This document shows positions 1-9,543 of a stretch of 53,220 nucleotides of DNA, piece by piece. Source of the stretch: an uncultured Opitutaceae bacterium (lineage in GTDB: Bacteria > Verrucomicrobiota > Verrucomicrobiia > Opitutales > Opitutaceae); assembly GCA_903929355.1 (NCBI GenBank), contig CAIYUN010000063.1, forward strand, positions 1 to 53,220, written 5' to 3'. The notes under the pieces are model-generated. The model ran no database searches and was not told the origin of the DNA. It was given only the letters and a program-made list of their open reading frames with translations. Numbering within the stretch: position 1 is the first letter of the stretch; each line of letters opens with the position of its first letter. The translations under genes and the position numbers were made by a program.

Positions 1-1
1 G

Positions 2-1639
2 GGCGGCCTGGTGTCGCTGGTCCTGGCGGTCTTCTGCCCGGTGATGCTGGCGCACGCCGGGCTCGCCACCTCGGACATGGCGGGGGCGCTCGGCTTCCTG
101 CTCGCGCTCCTGACCTGGTGGCGGCTGTGCCATCGGGTGACCCTCGGCCGCGTGCTGGCGGCCGGCGGCGCGCTGGGGCTGCTGGCCGTGGCCAAGTTCT
201 CCTGCGTGCTGTTTGCGCCGGTCGCGGTGATGCTGGCGGTGGCGCGGCTGCTGCGTCGCGCGCCGCTGCCGGCCGCGCTGGGCGTCCGGCGCTGGCGCCT
301 GCGCGGGTGGCGTCGGGCCGGGGCGCTGGTGGGTGGCGGCCTCGCGGCGGGGGCGCTGGCGGTGGCCGTCATCTGGGCCGCCTACGGCTTCCGCTACGCC
401 GCCCAGGGACCCGGCCTGCCGCCGGGGGTTCAGTTTCTCCAGCCGTGGGACGACGTGCTGCTGACCAGGCCGGGCGGGCTCGCGTTTGACCAGGCGGACC
501 GGCTGCCGTCGTCGGACGTGGCGCGCCTCGACCCCGGCGTCGTGGAGACCTTTGTGGTCTGGGCGAGGGCGCGCCAGCTGCTGCCCGAGGCCTGGCTCTA
601 CGGGCTGGCCAACGTGGATCGCGGCAGCCGGTACCGCCTGGCGTATTTTGCCGGTGAATACCGGCTGACCGGCTGGCCGGAGTTTTTTCCCACCGCCTTC
701 CTGCTCAAGACCACCCTGCCGGCGCTCGGCCTGCTGCTGCTGGCGGCGCTGGCGCCGCTGTGGGCGCCGCGCGGCCCGCGTGGGCGGCTGGCCTGGCGGC
801 TGCTGCCGTTGCTCACGTTGTCAGGGGTCTACTGGGCGTTCGCGGTCACCAGCCACCTCAACATCGGCCACCGGCACCTGCTGCCGACCTACCCGGTGCT
901 CTACATCCTGCTCGGCATCACGGGCTGGGCCGCGTCGCGCGTGCGGTCGCGGGGCTTTGCGGTCGTGGTGGCGCTGCTGCTCGCGTGGCACGTGGCGGAG
1001 TCGCTGCATGCGCGGCCGTATTATCTGGCCTCCTTCAACGAGCTCGCCGGCGACCCCGACACGACGCACCGCCTGTTCATCGACAGCACGCTCGACTGGG
1101 GGCAGGACCTGCCCGGCCTCAAGCAGTGGCTCGACACGCACGCGCGTGGCGAGCGGACGTTTCTCTCCTACTTCGGTGCGGGCGACCCGCGGTTCGAGGG
1201 CATCACCGCCACCCGGGTGGCCGACGTTGATCTGCGCCCGCGGCCGGCCCTGCCGGTGATGACCGGCGGGGTGTATTGCCTGAGCGCGACGATGCTGCAC
1301 CGCGCCTATACCAGCGTCCGCGGCCCGTGGTCGGAGGCCTACGAAGGCGAATTCCAGCGCCTGACCGCATGGGTGCACCACCTGAACGGCCTGCCCCCGG
1401 GCACGCCGCCCAACGACACCGACGGTTCGGCGCTCCCGGCGGCTGAGTTCAACTCCCGCCTGGTCAACTTGGAGCAAATGCGGTTCGCCCGACTGTGCTT
1501 TTTTCTGCATCTCCGGCGCCCCGTCGCTGTGATCGGTCACTCGATCCTCATCTTCCGCCTGACCGACGAGGAGGTCGCCGTGGCCGAGAGCGCCCCGTTG
1601 CCCATCCTCGAGGCCGCCGCCGCCGCGCAGGGCGGATGA
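2..1639 (+). CDS. Membrane glycosyltransferase (GT39/ArnT-like), 5' truncated by window edge
   Basis: The reading frame is open to the left edge, so the N-terminus lies outside the window; about 545 residues are visible. Many hydrophobic segments (for example the first 100 residues, and a cluster around residues 235-335 of the visible part) show a polytopic inner-membrane protein. The visible stretch LATSDMAG and the later DSTLDWGQDLPGLKQWL are typical, from memory, of dolichyl-phosphate-mannose-mannosyltransferase-like GT39 proteins of Verrucomicrobia, which move sugars from a polyprenyl-phosphate donor to a periplasmic acceptor. The catalytic first periplasmic loop (DE or ED pair) would lie before the window, so activity cannot be judged. 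The C-terminal 200 residues are mostly soluble. The acceptor is unknown. No partner gene follows; the next ORFs belong to a toxin-antitoxin-like patch. Confidence 0.75.
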   Translation, partial: GGLVSLVLAVFCPVMLAHAGLATSDMAGALGFLLALLTWWRLCHRVTLGRVLAAGGALGLLAVAKFSCVLFAPVAVMLAVARLLRRAPLPAALGVRRWRLRGWRRAGALVGGGLAAGALAVAVIWAAYGFRYAAQGPGLPPGVQFLQPWDDVLLTRPGGLAFDQADRLPSSDVARLDPGVVETFVVWARARQLLPEAWLYGLANVDRGSRYRLAYFAGEYRLTGWPEFFPTAFLLKTTLPALGLLLLAALAPLWAPRGPRGRLAWRLLPLLTLSGVYWAFAVTSHLNIGHRHLLPTYPVLYILLGITGWAASRVRSRGFAVVVALLLAWHVAESLHARPYYLASFNELAGDPDTTHRLFIDSTLDWGQDLPGLKQWLDTHARGERTFLSYFGAGDPRFEGITATRVADVDLRPRPALPVMTGGVYCLSATMLHRAYTSVRGPWSEAYEGEFQRLTAWVHHLNGLPPGTPPNDTDGSALPAAEFNSRLVNLEQMRFARLCFFLHLRRPVAVIGHSILIFRLTDEEVAVAESAPLPILEAAAAAQGG

Positions 1640-1790
1640 GGTGCCTTGAACTTTAGATTCGGAATTGAATGGGGAAATCAGGAAATCAGGAACGGATGGG
1701 GTGAATTTTTTTAACCACGGATTGGACGGATCGACACGGATTCATTGGAATCAACTTGACTACACCCATAAATACAGCGGCTTGTATTGC

Positions 1791-2060
1791 ATGAAAGCCA
1801 CCTTGGATATTCCTGACGAGCTTTACCGTCGGGTCAAGGCCCGTAGCGCCATGGAGGGTCGTCCGGTGCGCGCGGTTGCCGTGCAGCTTTTTCAGAGCTG
1901 GCTGGCCACCTCGCCACGGCCTGCTGCTCAACCTGCACCCGATGAACTCACTCAAGCTGAGCGCGATGCCCATCCTTGGCTCGCTCTTGTTGAGCCCCAA
2001 CTCAAGCCCGGCGTGAGCCATGACATGGAGGCCATTAGGGTGTCCATTGCTCAATGTTGA
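1791..2060 (+). CDS. VapB-like antitoxin, solitary
   Basis: An 89-residue protein. I chose ATG 1791 because the family-like sequence starts there (MKATLDIPDELYRRVKARSA); the frame stays open further upstream, but through a repeat of the ATCCGTG type that is unlikely to be coding. The N-terminal 40 residues resemble ribbon-helix-helix/VapB antitoxins, which bind operator DNA and neutralise a PIN-domain RNase. The C-terminal part ending near HDMEAIRVSIAQ resembles the toxin-binding tail of such antitoxins. Normally vapC overlaps or directly follows, but here the next gene is a membrane protein. A PIN-like protein lies 660 bases downstream and is not contiguous. The toxin has probably been lost, leaving an orphan antitoxin. 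Confidence 0.6.
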   Translation: MKATLDIPDELYRRVKARSAMEGRPVRAVAVQLFQSWLATSPRPAAQPAPDELTQAERDAHPWLALVEPQLKPGVSHDMEAIRVSIAQC

Positions 2061-2100
2061 GCCGCTTCGCATACATAAGTTCGGCGAAGAAAGTTTCCCC

Positions 2101-2451
2101 ATGACCACAGAAATTACCTCAACCCAAATTGGTGCCCGTGATCCGAAGGTGCCCTTCAATGCAGCGGCCCCTTTTGTTTTCTTGTCGGGATTCGTCAACG
2201 TAGCGCTGGCGATCCTTCTCTTCAATCGCGGCGCCAACGTCGTCGGCGCTATCCTAGCAGTGGCGCTGCCACTGGGCGCTTTGACGCTGGTTTATCAGAT
2301 GGTCCGCGATGGCGGTTTTCGCACGAGCCGGCAGTTTATCTCTGCGCAGGACACGCCTAAGCAATTTTGGCTCACGGTTGGGACCCTCACGGGCCTCTAT
2401 GTCGTCGCGACCGTAATGCTGCTCGTTTTATTCGCCGCTCGCTACCGGTAA
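2101..2451 (+). CDS. Small membrane protein, three predicted TM segments, unknown function
   Basis: A 116-residue protein starting at ATG 2101, just after a purine-rich stretch (GGCGAAGAAAG) that could act as a ribosome-binding site. There are hydrophobic segments at about residues 24-45, 48-66 and 90-112, with a short charged loop (MVRDGGFRTSRQF) between the second and third. The N-terminal 22 residues are polar. I do not recognise a family. It sits between an orphan antitoxin-like gene and a PIN-like gene, but nothing ties it to either. Codon use is somewhat less GC-biased than in recA next door. Confidence 0.55.
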   Translation: MTTEITSTQIGARDPKVPFNAAAPFVFLSGFVNVALAILLFNRGANVVGAILAVALPLGALTLVYQMVRDGGFRTSRQFISAQDTPKQFWLTVGTLTGLYVVATVMLLVLFAARYR

Positions 2452-2721
2452 AAAGCGGCGGGTGCGGACCAATGGCCGTGCCCATCAGGTATAGCCAACC
2501 GCGCGCGGCTCGCTTCAAGGAATCTGATTCGCGAGTCGATTAGTGCCTACGCCTGACACTCGGGCAATGGCTCGACGAATCGCTGTGCCACAATCCAAGG
2601 TCTCAGAAACAGAGGCCGCGCAGATTTCACTCGTTTGGCTAACTACCGAGAATTAACGACACCTTGCCCGAGGGTGGGGGGACGAGGCCGCCGCCAAGTT
2701 TTCGTCGGCTCCCCTACCGCT

Positions 2722-3138
2722 ATGAGCAGCGAAAGCTTCAGCCTCGACACCTCATTCGTTCTCCGGCTCATGGTTTCGCAACCACTTTACCAATTCCGGG
2801 TGGCCGCCCGGTTCCTGCGTGAGCAACGTGCCTCTGACCGCGCCCTTTTTGTCAGCGATCTCGTCCTGGCTGAAGCCTATTTCGCGCTGCAAAGCCACTA
2901 TCAAGTCTCGAAAACCGATGCCCTCGCCATCCTGACCTCGTTCGCCCAGGACAGCGGTGTCACCGTGTCGCCGATCGCCCGTGACGTCCTGGCCCTGCCG
3001 GGCCTCGCCACCGCGAATCCCGGCTTGGTGGATCGTCTCATCCACGGACTCTCCCATTCCGCCGGCCAGACCCTCGTCTCCTTTGAGCAAGCCGCCGGCA
3101 AGCTTCCGGCGACGCTCGTCCTCGCCGCAACCCCATGA
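2722..3138 (+). CDS. PIN-domain protein (VapC-like RNase), solitary
   Basis: A 138-residue protein from ATG 2722. The opening SFSLDTSFVLRLM fits the first PIN strand with its acidic residue (D at about 8), and LFVSDLVLAEAYFAL fits the second conserved acidic position (E at about 52), where PIN RNases bind Mg2+. A third acidic cluster (usually DxxD near the C-terminus) is less clear; LVDRLIHGL supplies one Asp. The length matches VapC-type toxins (130-140 residues). No antitoxin lies directly upstream; the nearest candidate ends at 2060 with an unrelated membrane gene between. It may be an orphan toxin or a degenerate pair. The recA leader follows. Confidence 0.55.
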   Translation: MSSESFSLDTSFVLRLMVSQPLYQFRVAARFLREQRASDRALFVSDLVLAEAYFALQSHYQVSKTDALAILTSFAQDSGVTVSPIARDVLALPGLATANPGLVDRLIHGLSHSAGQTLVSFEQAAGKLPATLVLAATP

Positions 3139-3150
3139 ACTTCAGCAACC

Positions 3151-3205
3151 GGTAGGGGCGGCTCTCCGAGCCGTCCGTGGACGCCACAGAGTGAGGTCCC
3201 CAAGG
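3151..3205. repeat. Degenerate copy of the two-hairpin intergenic repeat
   Basis: The first 40 or so bases match the reverse complement of the intact copy at 8414-8467 (GGTAGGGGCGGCTCTCCGAG and on through GCCGTCC). The 3' third has diverged and the closing CCCTACC arm is lost. It lies between the PIN gene and recA. Confidence 0.8.
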
Positions 3206-3370
3206 GGCCAAGATGCGGCTCCGCCCGAAAATAGACCGATGAGCAATAACCAATAAGAAATAAGCCATCGCCCCTCTCTCCCTCTTCCGCAGCTCAAGCT
3301 TGCGTCTGCGCGTCCGGCGGTTCCACCCTCTGCCTTCACCCTTTTCCGTCCGCAACCTTCCTCTCCCACC

Positions 3371-4440
<1,070 letters not shown>

Positions 4441-4441
<1 letters not shown>

Positions 4442-4736
4442 ACGGGTGACGCGGCGCCCCCCGCCGCTCTTTGGCGCGGACCGCCTTGCGGGCGGCAAAC
4501 CGCGTGCTCGTGTGCAGCCAGCTGGTGATCTCCGGCCGGTCCGTCAGTTGCTTGGCCTTGCGGGCGGGATCAATCAAGACACTCTGGCTCACGTCCTGGG
4601 CGAGCAGGGTGTCCCCGCCGACCTGCCGCAGGGCGGCGGAATAGACCAGGCCAGCCTTGCGCGGCACCAGCTCGGCGAAGGCCGTTTCCGACCGCTCATG
4701 GACGTGGCGGCGCAACAGTTCGGCATCGTCGGTCAT
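4441..4736 (-). pseudogene. ECF sigma-factor fragment (region 2 only)
   Basis: From ATG 4736 the minus strand encodes MTDDAELLRRHVHERSETAF, then AELVPRKAGLVYSAALRQVG and LAQDVSQSVLIDPARKAKQL. These are the region 1.2-2.x motifs of ECF RNA polymerase sigma factors common in Verrucomicrobia. Similarity continues through TSWLHTSTRFAARKAVRAKERR (region 2.4, up to about 4460) and then stops as the frame runs into the recA 3' end. Region 4, which reads the -35 element, is absent, and a full protein would need 90-400 more residues. I read it as a truncated relic. It could only be functional if region 2 alone had a role, for which I see no evidence. Confidence 0.65.
4451..4474 (+). terminator. Possible weak recA terminator hairpin
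   Basis: Ten bases after the recA stop, GCGGCG and CGCCGC form a 6-bp GC stem around a C-only loop, followed by TCTTT. The T-tract is poor, and the bases also belong to the sigma-factor fragment on the other strand. Confidence 0.3.
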
Positions 4737-5122
4737 CACCTGCTCACACCTGTCGGTGCGGTCAATGGCACATCCGCCCGAAAGATTTTTTCCGGATGGA
4801 CGGCTGGCAGGGTTGGAACAGACATCCGTGACGCCCACCATTTAAGCAGTTTTATGGCTCAAAAGCACTTGGAATTCGGCCCGACGTTTCCACTGCCAGC
4901 CATTTGCGATGCGATGATCAGTTGTAGACGGGGTGCCCTCCGTGTCCGCCATAGCCTTGCATGCGATCCAAAGCCTTGGCGACGGATTGGCGCAGGCGGT
5001 ACCCCGCGTTTGCTTGCAACCGATTTGACGCGGGGTGGGGGCACCCCGCCTGCCTTTAAAGCTGCCAGTCGCCAGCCGGGCGTCTTGCCAAAGTCCATGC
5101 TTTCTTCCACGCTCCCGCCACC
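4737..5122. repeat. Intergenic stretch with one copy of the ~80-bp repeat and a GC hairpin
   Basis: Bases 4929-5010 are an inverted copy (about 90% identical by eye) of the repeat at 10953-11034, sharing for instance the core CAAAGCCTTGGCGACGGAT (reverse-complement form in the other copy, with one difference). Just after it, 5030-5049 forms a perfect 8-bp hairpin (GCGGGGTG, loop GGGG, CACCCCGC). No gene is seen here. Confidence 0.75.
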
Positions 5123-5602
5123 ATGCAATCGCACGAGGTGATGAAGGCCCTGCTGAGGAAAACCAGCGCGAAGCAGCTCGCCACCGAGATGGGGGTGTCG
5201 CTTTCGCTCATCTACAAATGGGCCGAGCCGCCCGAAGACGGGAGTGGGAGCGGCACCGGCAGCCCGCTCGACCGCACGGGTCAGCTCGTGCGGGCCACGG
5301 GCGATGTGCGCCTCGCCCAATGGGTGTGCGTGCAGGCGGGCGGATTTTTCATCCGCAACCCCAGGGATTTTCCGCGCCTGCAGCCGCTGCTGCCGGTCAC
5401 CAACGACATCGTGCATGAGTTTGCCGACATGCTGGCGACCATCGCGTCCTCGTCGGTCGACAGCGTGATCACGCGAGCCGAGGCGGAGAAAATCCGTGCG
5501 CGCTGGGAGGAGCTCAAGAGTGTGACCGAGGGCTTTGTGCAGGCGGCCGAGCGCGGGAGCTTTGGCCCGGGACCAGGTAAGGCTGAAGGGCTGAAAGGCT
5601 GA
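5123..5602 (+). CDS. Helix-turn-helix protein, phage-CII-like or transposon-type regulator
   Basis: A 159-residue protein. Residues 1-34 contain a recognisable HTH: LRKTSAKQLATEMGVSLSLI followed by YKWAE, where the second helix would read DNA. The middle (residues 60-125) is a helical region with hydrophobic spacing (RLAQWVCVQAGGFFI and INDIVHEFADMLATI-like stretches) that could mediate oligomerisation, and 115-140 is a charged helix. From memory the organisation resembles phage regulatory CII-type proteins found across Opitutae chromosomes, but I cannot assign a target. The last residues (GKAEGLKG) are encoded by a tandem GGCTGAAGG-type repeat, so the natural C-terminus may have drifted into repeat DNA. 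Confidence 0.6.
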   Translation: MQSHEVMKALLRKTSAKQLATEMGVSLSLIYKWAEPPEDGSGSGTGSPLDRTGQLVRATGDVRLAQWVCVQAGGFFIRNPRDFPRLQPLLPVTNDIVHEFADMLATIASSSVDSVITRAEAEKIRARWEELKSVTEGFVQAAERGSFGPGPGKAEGLKG

Positions 5603-5626
5603 AGGGCTGAAAGGCTGAAGGGCTGA
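5578..5626. repeat. Short tandem repeat, units like GGCTGAAGG / GGCTGAAA
   Basis: About five imperfect copies of an 8-9 base unit straddle the stop codon of the HTH gene. Inverted echoes occur at 5775-5810 at the end of the cyclase gene on the opposite strand. Confidence 0.75.
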
Positions 5627-5773
5627 ATTCAGAGGCCGGAATTTGTCCCGCGGATCCCGCGGATCCCGCTTCGCGAGGCTCCGCAGTTCGCGGTGGTCGC
5701 GGATGGCGGAAACGGAGTTGGATTCCTCGGCTGCCCCTGGATCAAGCGAAGCATCTTCTCCGCTTCCGGACTT

Positions 5774-7729
5774 TCAGCCTTCAGCCCTTCCGTCTTTCAG
5801 CCTTTTCTCCACCACCCGCCACACCTCAAACGCCTCGTCGCCAAAACCCTTCAACCGGGCCGGCTCTGGTGCCACGGTGAGCCGCTCCGCCGGATCGGCC
5901 AGATGGGCGGCGACCTCCGCATCGGCCCGGACCGCGGCCGACAGGACCAGGTCAGCCCCGGTGCACAGTCCGCATAACCGCGCCGTCAGGTTGACCGTCG
6001 TGCCGAAATAATCGAGACGGTCGTTCTGGTTGATCGCGAGGCACGGGCCGCAGTGGATGCCGGCCTTGAGCGCGAGCGGCCGCAGCGACGAGGGCGGCAC
6101 GGTCACCCCCGCCGGCAGTGTAAAAGCCGCCGGGTTGGCCAGCCCGCGCTGGGCCCGTGCCATCGCGCGGAGCGCCGCGACCGGGCGGGGGAACACCGCC
6201 ATGATCGCGTCCCCCATCGTCTTCACAATGCCGCCGTCCTCGGCCGCCACCGCGGCCTTGAGAATCTCAAAGTGCGTGAGCACGCGGCCAAAGGCTGGGG
6301 CGTCGCCGATCTCGCGATACAGTTGGGTGGAGTTCTTCAGGTCGGTGAACACCACCGTCATCGTGCCCACGCTGAGTTGTGCGCCGGGCCGCAGCACCTC
6401 GCGGGAAAAAAGATCGCGGAAGAGTTGCAGCGACGTGACCTCGGCGGCCGTCACGGCTTGGTCACTCCAGGCGACCCGCTCCACGATGGCGAGACAGGCG
6501 TCGCCGGCTGGATTGACCAGCTCCAGCCCGCCATCGGGTGCCACCGCCGGCTCGGTCGCATGTCCGACGCCCAGATCCAGCCGCAGCGTGGCGGCGGCGC
6601 CGGGTGTGACGCGGAAGATGTGCTGTGCCGCCACCCCGGCCGCACGCACCCGGTAGCGGCCCGCCTCCAACGCGAGGGGCAGCACCCGCCGCCCTCCCGG
6701 AGGCAGGCTTTGCTGCGCGACAATGTGCGGGGTGACCTGCGGGCCGCCGACGCAGTAATCCACCCGGGGGATGGAGCGCACGGCGGCGTTGGGCGTGAAG
6801 GTGAGCTCGACCGACTGGTCAAAGCTGGCGGTGAAATCCACATTGCACGACTCGCAGTGCGCCAGCGCGGTGACGCCGGCCAAGGCGCCTTGCGGCGCCT
6901 GCGCGCCGCGGCAGTGCGGGCAGATGACATCCCAGCTGAAGTCGAGCAGCCCGGCGCGGGTGGCGTGGAGAAAAAGCTGGAGCGTGTCGCGGCGGGGCGT
7001 GCCCCAGTCATCGGCCAGCGCATGGGGGCGGATGCGCGTCAGGGCGAGGTCGTCCGCCAAGGCCAGGTGGCCGGTGAGTTTTTCCACCAGTCGGGCGGGT
7101 TGGCCGGCCTCCGCCGCCAGCGCCCGGGCGGCGGTGGCGAGGCGGTCGACCGCCCCCGCAGCCATTCGCGGCTTCTGTGCCAGCTGCGAGGCCCGCCGGC
7201 CGGCGAGCGCGAACTGGTCGTATTTGCGATACACCTGCTCCGTCGTCGCGCGGGCTTTTTTGCCGATGGAAAACGGCAGCGCCAGCCGGCCCAGAAGCGA
7301 CGCGGGCGTCAGCCGCATGTCATAGGTGAGCGTCGTGCCCCCGTCCGCGCGCGGGTCGAGCGCGCAGGTCATCACCATCCGGGCGACCGGGCCGCTGTGG
7401 TAGGTGCGCTCCACCCCGTAGCGGAAGGGCGCGAGCCATTCAAAGGCGAGTTCGTCCCACTCGATCACCACGCCCATCACCGTGGCCCGCAGGCGGCGCG
7501 CGTTAGTGACCTTGCCCGCGGGGTTGGCGGCGGCGGGTACGACGGTCACCGCCGGGTAGCCGCAGTCCCGGTTGAAGCGGTCCGTGTTGGACACCAGCGG
7601 CCAGAGCGCGGCCGGCGGCGCGCGGAGTTCAAGGACCCAGTGGAAATGTTGCTCGGGATGCGGCACGGCGTGCGGATACGAACGCAAGACGACCGTGGAT
7701 GCACGCCCAACCCTCCCCGCCCCATTCAT
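5774..7729 (-). CDS. SRPBCC-like domain + zinc ribbon + class III adenylate/guanylate cyclase
   Basis: A 651-residue protein. Residues about 28-175 (from HFHWVLELRAPPAALWPLVS) resemble a START/SRPBCC lipid-binding fold (DUF5939-type region, from memory). The middle has a CPHC...CESC zinc-ribbon pair. Residues 455-640 are a class III nucleotide cyclase: metal Asp in VVFTDLKNST (D463), second metal site in KTMGDAIMAVF (D507), and transition-state Asn/Arg in GTTVNLTAR (N580, R584). It therefore probably makes cAMP or cGMP. No membrane segment or signal peptide is visible, so it is likely cytosolic, with the N-terminal domain sensing a hydrophobic ligand (inference). The start at ATG 7729 is not firm; family similarity begins near residue 25. 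It is the last gene of a possible unit with the membrane/zinc-ribbon gene upstream (24-base gap). Confidence 0.85.
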   Translation of the reverse strand: MNGAGRVGRASTVVLRSYPHAVPHPEQHFHWVLELRAPPAALWPLVSNTDRFNRDCGYPAVTVVPAAANPAGKVTNARRLRATVMGVVIEWDELAFEWLAPFRYGVERTYHSGPVARMVMTCALDPRADGGTTLTYDMRLTPASLLGRLALPFSIGKKARATTEQVYRKYDQFALAGRRASQLAQKPRMAAGAVDRLATAARALAAEAGQPARLVEKLTGHLALADDLALTRIRPHALADDWGTPRRDTLQLFLHATRAGLLDFSWDVICPHCRGAQAPQGALAGVTALAHCESCNVDFTASFDQSVELTFTPNAAVRSIPRVDYCVGGPQVTPHIVAQQSLPPGGRRVLPLALEAGRYRVRAAGVAAQHIFRVTPGAAATLRLDLGVGHATEPAVAPDGGLELVNPAGDACLAIVERVAWSDQAVTAAEVTSLQLFRDLFSREVLRPGAQLSVGTMTVVFTDLKNSTQLYREIGDAPAFGRVLTHFEILKAAVAAEDGGIVKTMGDAIMAVFPRPVAALRAMARAQRGLANPAAFTLPAGVTVPPSSLRPLALKAGIHCGPCLAINQNDRLDYFGTTVNLTARLCGLCTGADLVLSAAVRADAEVAAHLADPAERLTVAPEPARLKGFGDEAFEVWRVVEKRLKDGRAEG

Positions 7730-7753
7730 CCTGCATCCTTTTCCTTCCCTCCC

Positions 7754-8266
7754 TCATAGCCCCCCGTCCTCGGGTGATCGGGCCGCCACACACTCCGGGC
7801 AGAGACGTCGTCCGGGTGGCAAAGGCTGCATGCCCATGCAGGCCTCCAGGCTTTGCCACTGGCCGTCGGGCCGGTGGATCCGGTTGCAGGCGGGGCAGAT
7901 CCGCAGCAACGACTCCAGTTGCTCAATCCGCTCGCGATCAATCTTCCGGCCACGTTTGAAGGTGCGAAAGCTGAAGGCAATGAACCCGAGCAGCACAAAG
8001 GTGGACAGGCCCCGTTCCCCAATGACCCAAAGCTTGATCTCGGGGCCCGAGGCCGGCCAGTCCGCCCACCGATGGGCCACCGTCGCCAGCAGGCCCAACC
8101 ACAGCCCGCAGCCCAGACCGAGAAACCAAGTGGCGAAAACCACGGGTACAATATAAAGAATAAACACGCTGGCCTCAAGCCCGGTCAGGACGTCGAGCCA
8201 GATCACGACCACCAGCGACAGCAAGGCTACCAGCAACAGGGTGGTTTTGCGCGTGCCAGGAGTCAT
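7754..8266 (-). CDS. Membrane protein with C-terminal zinc-ribbon, sensor-like
   Basis: A 170-residue protein from ATG 8266. The N-terminal 100 residues hold about four hydrophobic segments (LLLVALLSLVVVIWLDVL, the next from ASVFILYIVPVVFATW, then LGCGLWLGLLATVA, and a fourth near FVLLGFIAFSF), like the MASE-type membrane sensors of histidine kinases. A short helix (RKIDRERIEQLESLLRI) leads to a Cys motif CPAC...CPEC resembling the ICxxCxxI...CPEC element that often follows such helices in two-component sensors. No kinase or cyclase domain follows in the same chain, but a cyclase gene starts 24 bases downstream on the same strand, so the two may act together (inference). Confidence 0.6.
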   Translation of the reverse strand: MTPGTRKTTLLLVALLSLVVVIWLDVLTGLEASVFILYIVPVVFATWFLGLGCGLWLGLLATVAHRWADWPASGPEIKLWVIGERGLSTFVLLGFIAFSFRTFKRGRKIDRERIEQLESLLRICPACNRIHRPDGQWQSLEACMGMQPLPPGRRLCPECVAARSPEDGGL

Positions 8267-8413
8267 CGTGGGGAGAGGGGCAAGTTTTGACGGATCAACG
8301 CTTAGGCGACCACCACTCCCTGCGGCAAGCCTCATCTGTCCCGCTCGACGACCAAATCGCCTACGTCAATCAATCATCTCCTCTTGCGGGTGGTGACGCA
8401 TTTTGCCGCTTCC

Positions 8414-8467
8414 GGTAGGGACGCCACTCCGTGGCGTCCGCGGACGGCTCGGAGAGCCGCCCCTACC
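8414..8467. repeat. Intact two-hairpin (cruciform-type) intergenic repeat
   Basis: 54 bases closed by GGTAGGG and CCCTACC, enclosing two smaller hairpins: ACGCCACTCCGTGGCGT and CGGCTCGGAGAGCCG. Shorter or inverted copies occur at 3151-3205 and 50815-50868. All are intergenic. This looks like a REP/BIME-class element. Confidence 0.85.
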
Positions 8468-8547
8468 ATTGGGTCATTTCAAAACCATTGCTGCCCCCTT
8501 GCCGGGTTTCAGCAATGTTCCCGGTCCCGGTTCAAAAACCGCTGGAA

Positions 8548-9141
8548 TCACCCGCCAGCAGACACCTGCCGGTCGGACGCCACCCGTCGGAAAATCGCGG
8601 CCGTCGGCGCGCGGGCACCCTTGCCGAGGCGCTTCAGGCAGACCCAGTCCGGCGGGGTGAGCGTGATCTCGCCGGGAATCTCAAACACCACCAGCGCGCC
8701 GGGCTTGGTCGCCAATGCGAGGGTCAGGCGCGCGAAGAGTTTGGGGGCGGCCTCCTCGCTCAGCTCGTAGGGCGGGTCGATAAAAACCAAATCCGGCAGG
8801 CCGCCCGGACTGGGCTGCCAGCTGAGTGCGTCCATGGTGTGCACCGCGAGGTCGCGCTCGTCGCGGCCGAGGCTTTTGCAGACGCCGGTGAGGTTTTTGC
8901 GCAGGCACGCGGTGGCCCGGGCGTTTTGCTCGACCCACTCGCCGCCGGCCGCGCCGCGGCTGAGCGCCTCCAACCCATAGGCCCCCGTCCCGGCAAACAG
9001 GTCCGCGAAGCGCGCGCCGGCGACATGGGCCGCCAGGCATGAGAACACGGCCTGCCGTAGCCCGTCCGTCGCTGGACGGACGACATCGCCCTTTGGCACC
9101 AAGAGCGGGACCCCCCGCGCACCTCCTCCGCTGATTCGCAT
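8548..9141 (-). CDS. rsmD: 16S rRNA (guanine(966)-N2)-methyltransferase RsmD
   Basis: A 197-residue protein. I chose ATG 9141 because family similarity begins at MRISGGGARG. It has SAM-binding motif I DLFAGTGAYGLEALSRG at residues 47-63 and the catalytic DPPY at 122-125, the form RsmD enzymes use in place of NPPY. It methylates G966 of 16S rRNA during 30S assembly. Length is close to the family's usual 185-200. It lies downstream of the mla operon on the same strand, 402 bases away, so it probably has its own promoter. Confidence 0.9.
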   Translation of the reverse strand: MRISGGGARGVPLLVPKGDVVRPATDGLRQAVFSCLAAHVAGARFADLFAGTGAYGLEALSRGAAGGEWVEQNARATACLRKNLTGVCKSLGRDERDLAVHTMDALSWQPSPGGLPDLVFIDPPYELSEEAAPKLFARLTLALATKPGALVVFEIPGEITLTPPDWVCLKRLGKGARAPTAAIFRRVASDRQVSAGG

Positions 9142-9543
9142 GGCTGGGTTTTGAACCACTAATACTTACTATTGAACACTAATCTGAAGCTTGGTTCCTC
9201 GTTCTTGGTGCTTGGTTCTTCGTGCGGCGGGCGGAGTTTCCCCGCAAAAACGCGGATGCAGGCGGATCACGGAAGCAGCGGATCGAGGACCCCAGAACAC
9301 TGAGTCCAGAGTATTTTAACCACGGATTACACGGATGGACACGGATAATATCCAGACTGGGAACGCTGTGCCTTCGGGTTCAGGTCAAGCTCCACAGCTT
9401 ATTTCCGACATCCTTCACCATCCGTGCAATCCGTGGTAATCCGAGTTTGGATGCAGAGATTAGCGGAGAGCAGCGAAAATTAGCGGTTATCCCCCTCAAA
9501 TTTCATGCACCCCCCAACCAAGCACCAAGCACTCCGCCTTCCC
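9142..9543. repeat. Repeat-rich spacer between mlaA and rsmD
   Basis: It contains an ACCACGGATTACACGGATGG-type unit (9318-9350) and its inverted partner (9412-9440, CATCCGTGCAATCCGTGG), plus TTCTTGGTGCTTGGTTCTTC-type text at 9190-9222. No gene is seen. Confidence 0.75.

Noticed and set aside
3210-3370. SOS box upstream of recA
   Set aside because: No sequence resembling a known LexA palindrome was seen; a taxon-specific box cannot be excluded.
6053-7759. 568-codon plus-strand open frame opposite the cyclase
   Set aside because: Antisense shadow; the minus strand carries clear SRPBCC-like and cyclase motifs.
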